From assembly GCA_016933535.1 (NCBI GenBank), contig JAFGAS010000078.1, forward strand, positions 1-64,000: a stretch of DNA of 64,000 bases, in the 5' to 3' direction. Under the pieces are notes generated by a model, which had not been told where the DNA came from, did no database searches, and saw only the letters and a list, made by a program, of their open reading frames with translations. Each line of letters opens with the position of its first letter. The first letter of the stretch is position 1. Shown here piece by piece: positions 16,862 through 24,550 of the stretch. The position numbers and the translations under genes were made by a program. The stretch comes from Candidatus Zymogenaceae bacterium. GTDB taxonomy: Bacteria > Desulfobacterota > Zymogenia > Zymogenales > Zymogenaceae.

Positions 16862-17611
16862 CTATCCGATTCGCTTGTTGATCTTCGCCCAGGATTCGGT
16901 GATCAAGAAGCTCTCGTCCATGTCGGCGATCATCCGTACAAACTTCTTCATGGGCACGGCCATCGTCAGCACGCCCTGGGGCACATAGGGCCGGGCCGAG
17001 ACGTCAAACATCCCCAGCACCGCCCGGGGGTGGTCTGAGGCCGCCTCCAGCATGGGATAGCCGACGATGGACCCGCACCCGGCGCTAAACGGGCAGATCA
17101 CGCCGTTGACGTCGGACTCTTCAAAGCCCGCCAGCGTAAAAAGGCCCGACAGCACGTCGGGAGGGGCAAAGAAGATGACGGCCTCGGGGCTGTCGGCCTC
17201 GGCAAGCGTGTCCCAGCGCTTGAAGACGATATACTTCCTGGGGGCGGTAAACGTCCGGGCGTTTTTGAGCATCTCCGTGACGAGCTCGGGAGATTTCTTG
17301 TAGCGTTCCCCCTCCATCTTTCCCTCGATACCGCAGGACAGGAAGTATTCGAACCCCGGCCTCAAATCCTGGGAAAAGCCGAGATAGCGCCGGCCCCCGG
17401 CGCAGCCGATGGCGTCGTTATCCAGCGCCAGCGTCTTGCCCTTGCTCACGCCCATGATATCGGCGATGACGCAGCGGTGGGGTGCCTTGGTCGGCTTGGG
17501 TATGAGGGCCGGGTCGGCGGCGTCGGTATACTCAAAGGCGATGGGAAGCTCGGCCTTGTTGAAGTACTTCTTCCACTTGGCGATGAAGTCGTCCCTGATC
17601 GGTATATCCAT
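16862..17611 (-). CDS. DUF169 domain protein
   Basis: A 249-residue soluble protein. Family features are CVIADIMGVSKGKTL, DAIGCAGGRRYLGF, the SGLFTLAGFE region and GCGSIVGYPMLEA. DUF169 proteins are common in anaerobic bacteria and methanogens and have conserved cysteines that might bind a metal or cofactor, but no reaction is established. GGGAG precedes the ATG. It stands alone, bounded by the terminator of the WG-repeat gene on one side and a 240-base gap on the other. Confidence 0.85.
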   Translation of the reverse strand: MDIPIRDDFIAKWKKYFNKAELPIAFEYTDAADPALIPKPTKAPHRCVIADIMGVSKGKTLALDNDAIGCAGGRRYLGFSQDLRPGFEYFLSCGIEGKMEGERYKKSPELVTEMLKNARTFTAPRKYIVFKRWDTLAEADSPEAVIFFAPPDVLSGLFTLAGFEESDVNGVICPFSAGCGSIVGYPMLEAASDHPRAVLGMFDVSARPYVPQGVLTMAVPMKKFVRMIADMDESFLITESWAKINKRIG

Positions 17612-17684
17612 AGTGTTTGTCTCCCTGTGCGGTTTAGAATAGTATACCCGAAATGCCGTCGAATGTACCGGCTTTTTTATCCAT

Positions 17685-17713
17685 AAAAAAACGCGGCCCT
17701 TTGGGGGGCCGCG
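17685..17713 (-). terminator. Terminator of the WG-repeat gene
   Basis: On the minus strand CGCGGCCC and GGGCCGCG form the stem, followed by seven T. It lies about 35 bases past the stop of the gene. Confidence 0.85.
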
Positions 17714-17745
17714 GCTCTATGATCGAATACATTTATCGGTGGAAG

Positions 17746-18771
17746 TTATTTTGCCATGAGCGTCTTTCCGGTCTTGTCGATGAATCCCCACTTGTCGCCG
17801 ATCTGGACGGCGGCCATGCCTCCGGCGAACTCGTTGGCGTGGTCAAAGCGCGGCTCGATGACGAACGTTCCGGTCTTATCGATGTAACCCCACTTTTCCC
17901 CCTGCCTTACCGCGGCAAGGCCTTCTTTGAAGGTATCGGCATATTTGAAGGTCGGCGGGATCACGAAGGTCCCGGTCTTGTCGATATACCCGTTTCCGTC
18001 GCCGCACTCAACCGCGGCCAGGCCGCCCGAAAACGGCCCTGGGTCCTTGAAGGTGGCCGGGATAACGAGGGTGCCGGTCTTGTCGATGTAGCCCCAATTG
18101 CGGCCGATCTCGACGGCGGCCAGCCCCTCGGAAAATGCCTCGGCGTCATTATACGCCGGGGGGATGACCATCGTTCCCTTGGCGTCGATATAGCCCCACC
18201 GGTCCTTTACATTCACGGCGGCGAGTCCCTCGGAGAAATTACCCGTCTCCTCGTAGGCCGGGGGCACGACGACGGCGCCCTTCTTGTCGACAAAGCCGAT
18301 CAGGTCGCCTGTCTGCACCGCGGCCAGGCCCCCCGAAAACGGCTCAGCGTCGTCATAGACGGCGGGGATGACCACGTTGCCCGAGACGTCGATAAAGCCG
18401 ATTTCATCTGCCGACTCAAACCGCGCCAGCCCCTCGGAGAAATCCCAGGCGTCTTGAAGGTTGGCAAGGATCACGGGGGCGCCCTTCTTGTCGATGAAGC
18501 CGTGCATATCGCCGGAGATGAAGCGGGCCCGCCCGTCGTGAAAATCGTAGGCGGGGGCATAGAAGATCGATTCCCGCGTGAACGACGGGGAGATAATGTA
18601 TTTCCCGGTCTTGTTGATATAGCCGACCTGCTTACTAACCTCCACCCGTGCGAGATTCTCCGAGAAGTCCCAGGCGTTGTCGAACAGCAGCTCCTGGGCA
18701 ACAGTGGTCGATGCCATCATTATGATGCCGAGAATGACCAGCGGTATGACCGTAAACAATCTCTTTTTCAT
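17746..18771 (-). CDS. Secreted WG-repeat protein
   Basis: A 341-residue protein with a clear signal peptide (cut near TTVAQELL). The mature part is nine copies of a roughly 33-residue WG repeat, each with a xG(Y/F)ID(K)xG core (VGYINKTG, HGFIDKKG, IGFIDVSG, IGFVDKKG, WGYIDAKG, WGYIDKTG, NGYIDKTG, WGYIDKTG, WGFIDKTG) and an F-x-x-GLAAV segment. It fills the whole mature chain with no other domain. WG proteins are beta-rich and probably bind other proteins or cell-surface material; no target is known. It has its own terminator and no operon partner. Confidence 0.9.
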   Translation of the reverse strand: MKKRLFTVIPLVILGIIMMASTTVAQELLFDNAWDFSENLARVEVSKQVGYINKTGKYIISPSFTRESIFYAPAYDFHDGRARFISGDMHGFIDKKGAPVILANLQDAWDFSEGLARFESADEIGFIDVSGNVVIPAVYDDAEPFSGGLAAVQTGDLIGFVDKKGAVVVPPAYEETGNFSEGLAAVNVKDRWGYIDAKGTMVIPPAYNDAEAFSEGLAAVEIGRNWGYIDKTGTLVIPATFKDPGPFSGGLAAVECGDGNGYIDKTGTFVIPPTFKYADTFKEGLAAVRQGEKWGYIDKTGTFVIEPRFDHANEFAGGMAAVQIGDKWGFIDKTGKTLMAK

Positions 18772-18884
18772 CCAGCCCTCCTCTGTTATAGGGAAAGTTA
18801 TTTTGGTGAGAGAAAATAGACCGGATAACTATCGCATATTATTGGGAAAAGGTCAAGGGGATAAGTCGTGGACGATGTAATATG

Positions 18885-18941
18885 ATAAAAGGGGCGGGTC
18901 TCCTCTCATCTCGGATTTACCGAGGAGTTCAGATCCGCCCC
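18885..18941 (-). terminator. Long hairpin terminator
   Basis: GGGGCGG (18891-18897) pairs with CCGCCCC (18935-18941) and CTCCTC with GAGGAG further in; on the minus strand it is followed by TTTTATCAT. It lies 35 bases past the lipoprotein gene. Confidence 0.65.
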
Positions 18942-18977
18942 CTTTCTCAACGCTTTGATAAGGCAGGACGAACAAGG

Positions 18978-19409
18978 CTATTGTACCGTAAAAGTTATCG
19001 AGGCCAGCTCTTTACCGCCGGCGTCGCTTTCGTTCATGCGCAGGTCATAGGAGCCGGGGGCCGACGGCGCGATAAATTCCATGATGCCCGAGGTCGTCCC
19101 CTTTAGGTACTGGTAGGAAATGTCGCTCTTGTCGTTTACCTCTTCAGACCCATGAGGAACGTCCGATGGGACAATCCCTATCCAGGCGTTGGTGGGAAGA
19201 TTCACCGGCGCCATGTAGACGAGGTTGATCGTGTCGCCCGGAAAATATACGTCCCGGCCGAGGCTCAACGTCGCGGGGATCTGTCCCTCGACGGCGGGGG
19301 CCGCGGGCTGAGCCACGGGCGCCGGCTCGTCGGTCCCGAAACAGGCAACGAGGCAAAGGGCAAGCAGTAAACAAGATACGACTGCAATCAGATATGCAAC
19401 CTTTTTCAC
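18978..19409 (-). CDS. Lipoprotein, function unknown
   Basis: A 143-residue lipoprotein with the lipobox LALCLVACFG (Cys 23). A Pro/Ala-rich linker follows, then a compact beta domain with LSLGRDVYFPGDTINLVYMA, NAWIGIVPSDVPHGSEEVND and SGIMEFIAPSAPGSYDLRM. This pattern (ordered strands, W-I-G-I-V-P and P-G-S-Y-D-L-R) is common in small immunoglobulin-like carbohydrate or adhesion modules. It lies 108 bases downstream of trpS and may share its transcript. Confidence 0.75.
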   Translation of the reverse strand: MKKVAYLIAVVSCLLLALCLVACFGTDEPAPVAQPAAPAVEGQIPATLSLGRDVYFPGDTINLVYMAPVNLPTNAWIGIVPSDVPHGSEEVNDKSDISYQYLKGTTSGIMEFIAPSAPGSYDLRMNESDAGGKELASITFTVQ

Positions 19410-19517
19410 TTACCGTTTCCTCCCTTTAATGGCAGACTATTCTATAAATTGTGTGGGACTAGACCCGTATGACGATAGATTGGTGAAAATAGAATAAGAC
19501 CCGGATAAACTAAAAAA

Positions 19518-20483
19518 TTAATACACCAGCCCCACCTTTTTCATCACCACATCCAGCGTCTTAACCGCCTCGGCGCGGGTCTTTTCGGCGCCCTTTTTTA
19601 AGATATCCCGGATGTCGTCCGGGCGGGCGACCAGGGCCGCGCGCTTTTCGCGGTAGGGGGTAAAGTACTCCCATATCCGCCTGGCGAGGTCCTTCTTCAC
19701 CTCGGAGTACTTCAGGCCGGGGGCCAGGTACCGCGCCTTGAGCTCCGCGCGCTCGTCGGCCGTCATAAACAGCGATATCAGGGCGAACAGATTGTCGGTG
19801 TCGGGGTCCTTGACCTCCTGCACGCCGCGGGAGTCGGTGACCACGCTCATGACCTTTTTTTTCAGCTCGGCCTCGTCCTCGAAGATATCGATGGTGTTGC
19901 CGTAGGACTTGCTCATCTTCTGGCCGTCGATGCCGGGGATTACCGCCAGGTCGTCGTCGATCTCGGCCTCCGGCACCACGAAGGTGTCGCCGTAGAGATA
20001 GTTGAACCGGATAGCGATGTCGCGGGTCATCTCCAGGTGCTGCTTCTGGTCCTTGCCCACCGGCACGCGGTCGGCCTGGTAGAGCAGGATATCGGCGGCC
20101 ATCAGCACGGGGTAGGCGAACAGCCCGTGGTTGGGGGCGATGCCCTTGGCGATCTTGTCCTTGTAGCTGTGGGCGCGCTCCAGAAGCCCCATCGGGGTGA
20201 CGTTAGAAAGTATCCAGGTCAGCTCGGTGACCTCCGGCACGTCGCCCTGCACCCAGAAGAAGCACTTGGCGGGGTCCAGGCCCAGGGCCAGGAAGTCGGC
20301 GGCGGCAGAAAGCGTGTCTGCGGCCAGGCGCGGCCCGTCGGTGACCGACGTCAGGGCGTGGTAGTTGACGATGAAACAAAACAGGGTGTGTTCCTTTTGA
20401 TAGCGGATCATCTGGCGCATCATGCCGAAGTAGTTGCCGATATGCAGCGTCCCCGAGGGTTGGATGCCGGAGAGAATTTTCAT
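19518..20483 (-). CDS. trpS: Tryptophanyl-tRNA synthetase
   Basis: Charges tRNA-Trp; 321 residues, standard for bacteria. The class I signatures are PSGTLHIGNYFG near the N-terminus and GQKMSKSYGNTI in the second half. YQADRVPVGKDQKQHLEMTR forms part of the tryptophan and tRNA-binding core. The ATG at 20483 follows AAGGA with a seven-base spacer; a TTG directly before it is a weaker choice. No T-box or tryptophan leader was recognised in the 159 bases upstream. Confidence 0.95.
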   Translation of the reverse strand: MKILSGIQPSGTLHIGNYFGMMRQMIRYQKEHTLFCFIVNYHALTSVTDGPRLAADTLSAAADFLALGLDPAKCFFWVQGDVPEVTELTWILSNVTPMGLLERAHSYKDKIAKGIAPNHGLFAYPVLMAADILLYQADRVPVGKDQKQHLEMTRDIAIRFNYLYGDTFVVPEAEIDDDLAVIPGIDGQKMSKSYGNTIDIFEDEAELKKKVMSVVTDSRGVQEVKDPDTDNLFALISLFMTADERAELKARYLAPGLKYSEVKKDLARRIWEYFTPYREKRAALVARPDDIRDILKKGAEKTRAEAVKTLDVVMKKVGLVY

Positions 20484-20642
20484 CAAGTATTCCTTTCGAT
20501 CAAGTAGTAGTCATGTGGAATCATGGTGACGCCATAATTTCCCTTTAATGGGCCCTGCCGGGCGGTGAGTGGATTACTCGGCCGCGTCCGCTGCCCGCCG
20601 TGACCGATAGCGGCGAAATCGAGGGACACCACAATTTCCGTA

Positions 20643-21038
20643 TCAGGCCGGGATCACCGTCACGTATACCCGCCTGCTTCGCGGCCCGTCGAACTCGCAG
20701 AAAAAGACCGACTGCCAGGTGCCGAGGACGAGCCTTCCGCCCTCGACGATGACGGTGGCCGATGCGCCCACGAGGGTCGATTTGACGTGGGCGTCCGAAT
20801 TGCCCTCCACGTGCCGCCAGGCGGCGCGCTCCGGCGCCAGCTCGGCGAGCTTGCCGAGGATATCGACCGGCACGTCGGGGTCGGCGTTCTCGTTTATGGT
20901 GACGGCGGCCGTCGTGTGGGGGACGAAGACGACGGCAATCCCCCTTTCTGTCCCGGACTCCCGGACGGCGTCCGTGACCGTGGACGTGATGTCGATCATC
21001 TCGATGCGCCGTTTTGTCCGAACGGAAAACTCGTGCAC
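20643..21038 (-). CDS. YjbQ family (UPF0047) protein
   Basis: A 131-residue soluble protein. HTTAAVTINENADPDVPVDI and RHVEGNSDAHVKSTLVG hold the conserved His, Asn, Asp and Glu of the family, and LVLGTWQSVFFCEFDGPRSR follows as usual. Members show weak thiamine-phosphate-synthase-like activity in vitro, but the true role is uncertain. GGGAGG seven bases before the GTG at 21038 decides the start; a TTG directly before it is also possible. It lies divergent to maf. Confidence 0.85.
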   Translation of the reverse strand: MHEFSVRTKRRIEMIDITSTVTDAVRESGTERGIAVVFVPHTTAAVTINENADPDVPVDILGKLAELAPERAAWRHVEGNSDAHVKSTLVGASATVIVEGGRLVLGTWQSVFFCEFDGPRSRRVYVTVIPA

Positions 21039-21089
21039 CAAATTCCCTCCCGTTTTGCCAAGACAATGACGAAAAATATCACCGTTCCC

Positions 21090-21118
21090 TTCATTTTTCA
21101 AGCCATTTCTGTTATAAT
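21090..21118 (+). promoter_or_regulatory. Promoter of maf-yggS
   Basis: TATAAT at 21113-21118 with a poor -35 (TTCATT, 21090-21095) at a 17-base spacing. It faces maf. Confidence 0.5.
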
Positions 21119-21161
21119 CTCGCGCTCATGCGATGGCATGATTGACAAATAGGGTGATTTT

Positions 21162-21776
21162 GTGATATTGGACAGGGGTGCGGTCGTGTACCGAACGACA
21201 AGGCGAATCATACTGGCCTCCCATTCTCCGCGCAGGCGCGAGCTCCTGGCCGCCCTCGGGATTGTCTTTGAAGTGATTGGGACGGATCTTGACGAATCTG
21301 CGGCGGCCGGTGAAACGGTCCAAGAGCACGTTTTGAGGCTCGCGGGACAAAAGGCCTGGGCGGTCTCCTGTAAGAATCCCGACGCCGTGGTGATCGGGGC
21401 CGATACGATCGTGGTGACCGACGGAGACGTGCTCGGCAAACCGGCCGACGAGAAAGACGCCGCCCGTATGCTCGGGCTGTTGTCGGGGAAAACCCACGAG
21501 GTGCTGACGGGCATCGCGGTCGTCGTGCCTCAAGATGAGAATGCATACGCCCAGGTCGTTCGGACCGCCGTTGTCATGAGGGTTCTTGAGCCCCTCGAGA
21601 TCGCGGCCTACGTCGCCACGGGCGAGCCGATGGATAAGGCCGGGGCCTACGCGGTGCAGGGCATGGCGTCGGCGTTTGTCAGCAGAATCGAGGGATCCTA
21701 CACCAACGTGGTGGGCCTGCCGACGGCCGAGATTATCGGCCTCTTGCGTACGCTCGGGGCCGTGAAGCCGGCATGA
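21162..21776 (+). CDS. maf: Maf family nucleotide pyrophosphatase
   Basis: A 204-residue enzyme that hydrolyses non-canonical or modified nucleoside triphosphates to monophosphates, limiting their incorporation and linked to septum arrest. ILASHSPRRRELL is the phosphate-binding start, followed by GADTIVVTDGDVLGKP, LSGKTHEVLTG and the catalytic region YAVQGMASAFVSRIEGSYTN. GTG at 21162 is used; a second GTG at 21186 (VYRTTRRIILAS) has comparable support and would shorten it by eight residues. The stop overlaps the yggS start (ATGA). Confidence 0.9.
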   Translation: MILDRGAVVYRTTRRIILASHSPRRRELLAALGIVFEVIGTDLDESAAAGETVQEHVLRLAGQKAWAVSCKNPDAVVIGADTIVVTDGDVLGKPADEKDAARMLGLLSGKTHEVLTGIAVVVPQDENAYAQVVRTAVVMRVLEPLEIAAYVATGEPMDKAGAYAVQGMASAFVSRIEGSYTNVVGLPTAEIIGLLRTLGAVKPA

Positions 21777-22504
21777 AGGCCGATAACGAGGTAAACAACG
21801 TCGTGTCCGAGATAGACGGGATCAGAGACAACCTTACGCGGATTCGGAACGGTATCGAGCACGCCGCGCAAAAGGCGGGCCGAAATCCGGACGAGGTGAC
21901 GCTCGTCGTCGTTACCAAGACCTTCGGCCTTGATACGGTTAGAAACGCGATCGAGGCGGGCGCGACCGACGTCGGCGAAAACTACGTCCAGGAGGCGCGG
22001 GCGAAGATCCAGGCGGTCGGCCGGGAGGCGGCCCGATGGCACTTCATCGGCGGCCTGCAGACAAACAAGGCCAAATACGTCGTGCGGCTCTTCGACCTCG
22101 TCCACTCGGTGGACGGCTATGACCTTGCCGCCGAGATCGACCGGCGGGCGGCAATCGAGGGGCGCGTGATGGACATCCTCATCCAAGTGGATATATCCCG
22201 GGAGGCCCAGAAGTCCGGGGTCATGGAGGAGGACCTGGTCGAATTTGTCCGCACCATCGCGCCGATGCCCCATGTCGCCGTAAAGGGACTCATGGGAATG
22301 CCGCCTTTCGGGCGGGAGCCCGAGGCCTCCCGGCCCTATTTCCGCAGGATGAGAGAGCTCTTTGACGAGATCGCCTCTTTGCGGATACCGGCCGTGGATA
22401 TGAAAGAGCTCTCCATGGGCATGTCCAACGATTTTGAGGTGGCCGTCGAAGAGGGCGCGACGATGGTGCGGGTGGGAACGGCCGTCTTCGGACAGAGGGG
22501 ATAA
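21773..22504 (+). CDS. YggS-type PLP homeostasis protein
   Basis: A 243-residue protein of the PLPBP family, which carries pyridoxal phosphate and influences B6 and amino-acid balance without known catalysis. The PLP lysine is in LVVVTKTFG; HFIGGLQTNKAKYV, KGLMGMPPFG and SMGMSNDFEVAVEEGATMVR are the other family segments. The start overlaps the maf stop, so the two are coupled. The following gene begins 70 bases later. Confidence 0.9.
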   Translation: MKADNEVNNVVSEIDGIRDNLTRIRNGIEHAAQKAGRNPDEVTLVVVTKTFGLDTVRNAIEAGATDVGENYVQEARAKIQAVGREAARWHFIGGLQTNKAKYVVRLFDLVHSVDGYDLAAEIDRRAAIEGRVMDILIQVDISREAQKSGVMEEDLVEFVRTIAPMPHVAVKGLMGMPPFGREPEASRPYFRRMRELFDEIASLRIPAVDMKELSMGMSNDFEVAVEEGATMVRVGTAVFGQRG

Positions 22505-22574
22505 TCCCGGGAAATGAGGGTATTATTTTATTGTATCGTGTTTGTGTCACAGCCAAGGTAACAGGGGGAACATA

Positions 22575-22859
22575 ATGGCGAAAAAAGGCTCGTCGGGAAA
22601 GAGCAGGTCGAAACTAAACCTGACCGTGCCGGTGGTGGTGGCCGTCGTGGCCGTCATCCTGATCGCGATCGTGATGAATTTTCACTTCGTGTTGACGAAA
22701 AACGACTTTAAGGTAATCAAGAAATCCCAATGGGGGGTCAAGGATACGTTCGTCAATACCCGCTCATGGGGTCCCCTGGATTGGATGGACCACGGCGATC
22801 TGCTCAAGGCGATGGTCAACGACACCATCGATGACCTGCAGAAGGATATCGCAAAATAA
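22575..22859 (+). CDS. Small single-pass membrane protein, unknown
   Basis: A 94-residue protein. A basic N-terminus (MAKKGSSGKSRSKLN) precedes one membrane helix (VPVVVAVVAVILIAIVMNF), so the roughly 60-residue C-terminal part should face the periplasm. That part contains VIKKSQWGVKDTFVNTRSWG and a short acidic helix DTIDDLQKDIAK. GGGGGAAC precedes the ATG. No family was recognised. It probably follows maf-yggS on the same transcript. Confidence 0.65.
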   Translation: MAKKGSSGKSRSKLNLTVPVVVAVVAVILIAIVMNFHFVLTKNDFKVIKKSQWGVKDTFVNTRSWGPLDWMDHGDLLKAMVNDTIDDLQKDIAK

Positions 22860-23070
22860 GTGGATCGGTTTCGGCCGGTCTGAACGGGACCGCCTCGCGC
22901 GTTATCATATCGGCGTCGGCATGTGCCCCGTCACGGTGGGTGCCGCGATAGCCGGCGCCGCCTATCGTTTCCTGTCGTTTTGATACCGGCAGAAGGGTTC
23001 CTTCGGCTGCCCTTGGATTCATGAACGGGCGCGGTCTGCCGCGCCCGACAAGATAAGCTCTCACACGCCC

Positions 23071-23616
23071 CTATGCCCGGTCGATTTCGGCCAGGAGCTT
23101 TTCGGTCTTCGGCACGTCGGCGACGTTCTTCCCATAATACGCGTACTTCAGGTTTCGGCCTTTATCGATGATAAAGGTCGCCGGAAGCTGTCTTTCGTTT
23201 CCCTCGTATTTCCCGTGCCTGAAACCTTTCCGGGTGGCCCTGATCGCCCGCACAATGGTGGTCGGGGTGACATACCCGAAGATCGAGCCCGGCTTGACCC
23301 CGTAGAGCGTGAAGAGCCTCTCTTGCGGGTCGCAGACGATCACAAAGGGCATGTCTTTTTCCGAGATCATCGCGCTGATGTTTGCCGGCGTGCTCTGCAG
23401 GACAACCAGGAGATCTACCCCGCGCTTCTGGAAGCGGTCGAACTTGTTCTTGAGCTCGGCGATCTTCATCTGGCAGATGGGACACCCGACGTAGCGCAGG
23501 AACATCAGGACGGTCGTTTTTTTGCCCGTGAAATCGGAAAGCTTTATCTTCTTCTTCCAGGGGGTGTCAAAGACAAAGTCGGGGGCGGCGCTGCCCGCCG
23601 TCAACTTCTGGGTCAT
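23071..23616 (-). CDS. Peroxiredoxin/redoxin-like thioredoxin-fold protein
   Basis: A 181-residue soluble protein of the AhpC/TSA-like superfamily. TVLMFLRYVGCPICQMKIAE carries a C-x-x-C in the thioredoxin-type place, and VIVCDPQERLFTLYGVKPGS and PATFIIDKGRNLKYAYYGKN complete the fold. The CPIC motif differs from the T-x-x-C of true peroxiredoxins, so thiol oxidoreductase activity is more likely than peroxide reduction by the classic mechanism. AGGAG precedes the ATG. It lies 43 bases after the nitroreductase gene and is probably co-transcribed. Confidence 0.8.
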   Translation of the reverse strand: MTQKLTAGSAAPDFVFDTPWKKKIKLSDFTGKKTTVLMFLRYVGCPICQMKIAELKNKFDRFQKRGVDLLVVLQSTPANISAMISEKDMPFVIVCDPQERLFTLYGVKPGSIFGYVTPTTIVRAIRATRKGFRHGKYEGNERQLPATFIIDKGRNLKYAYYGKNVADVPKTEKLLAEIDRA

Positions 23617-23659
23617 CGCTTACTCCTGTAATACCTGCCGTTTTGCGGCGCGATAGCCG

Positions 23660-24232
23660 CTATCCCTCGATAATTTTGAGAATCTGCGGCTGCCTTCTCT
23701 CGGGGGCCGACGGGATCGTTTTGGGCCACCCGACGATGATCGGCGCAACGATCATATGATCGTCGGGCAGGCCGATCTCTCTTTTTAATCCCTCGTCCCT
23801 GATGTGGGAACCGAGGTTGACCCAGCAGCTGCCAAGCCCCCGGTCTGCCGCCGCGAGCATGAAATAGGCGGCAAAGAGGGCGCAGTCCACCCGGGTCGAG
23901 TAAAGGGTCGACGGCCCCGCGATAATCATCAGACAGGGCGCGTTGAAGAAGACGTTGAAGTCCTTGTTCGTGAGTGCCGCCTCGTAGCGCCGTGACGGGT
24001 GATCGGGGTTCTTATCCATGTCGGATACGATGTTTTTCTTGCTCTCATCGGAGAGCCGCTTGATGAGTCCCCGGTCACCGATGATGATGAATTTCCAGGG
24101 CTGGCCGTTGCCGGAACTCGGCGCCAGGGTAGCCTGCCCGATCAGCTCCCTGACCAGGTCGGTCGGCACGGGTTTGTCCTGATAATCCCTGACTGAACGG
24201 CGCAGCTCCAGGAGCCGGGAAAAGTCGGTCAT
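23660..24232 (-). CDS. Nitroreductase family flavoprotein
   Basis: A 190-residue FMN enzyme. LLELRRSVRDYQDKPVP is the opening FMN-binding helix with RRSVR; LAPSSGNGQPWKFIII and GLGSCWVNLGSHI are the other cofactor-binding stretches. The electron acceptor cannot be predicted. AGGAGG lies eight bases before the ATG at 24232; in-frame upstream codons would add 23 residues that do not fit the family. The neighbour thiol protein suggests a redox pair. Confidence 0.9.
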   Translation of the reverse strand: MTDFSRLLELRRSVRDYQDKPVPTDLVRELIGQATLAPSSGNGQPWKFIIIGDRGLIKRLSDESKKNIVSDMDKNPDHPSRRYEAALTNKDFNVFFNAPCLMIIAGPSTLYSTRVDCALFAAYFMLAAADRGLGSCWVNLGSHIRDEGLKREIGLPDDHMIVAPIIVGWPKTIPSAPERRQPQILKIIEG

Positions 24233-24486
24233 CAAATGATCCTCCTCTGTGGACAGCGGTATGCAGAGTAATCGGTCGGCCGATCCGAACCGTATTGTCA
24301 AACGATACCTGTCCGGGGGTCGTCTGCGTCCATGGTGTCATTGTCCGGGCGGCGCCCTCGTGGAGGCGGAGCCTTCAGACGGATAGTATAATACCACAGG
24401 GCGCGGCGGCCGACAAGGACTGAGTTTACCTGCCGCCGGCCGGTCGAGGGGGCGGTTCCCTACGCCTCGGCGGCCGATTTTTTATC

Positions 24487-24515
24487 TTGAACTAATGGTA
24501 AAGATAAGGTAAATA
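24487..24515 (+). promoter_or_regulatory. Promoter of the 5'-nucleotidase gene
   Basis: TTGAAC (24487-24492), 17 bases, TAAATA (24510-24515). The transcript would start near 24522 and reach GGAGG ahead of the ATG at 24551. Confidence 0.45.
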
Positions 24516-24550
24516 TTATGTGAAGAAATAATTGTTTTACGGAGGAATCC

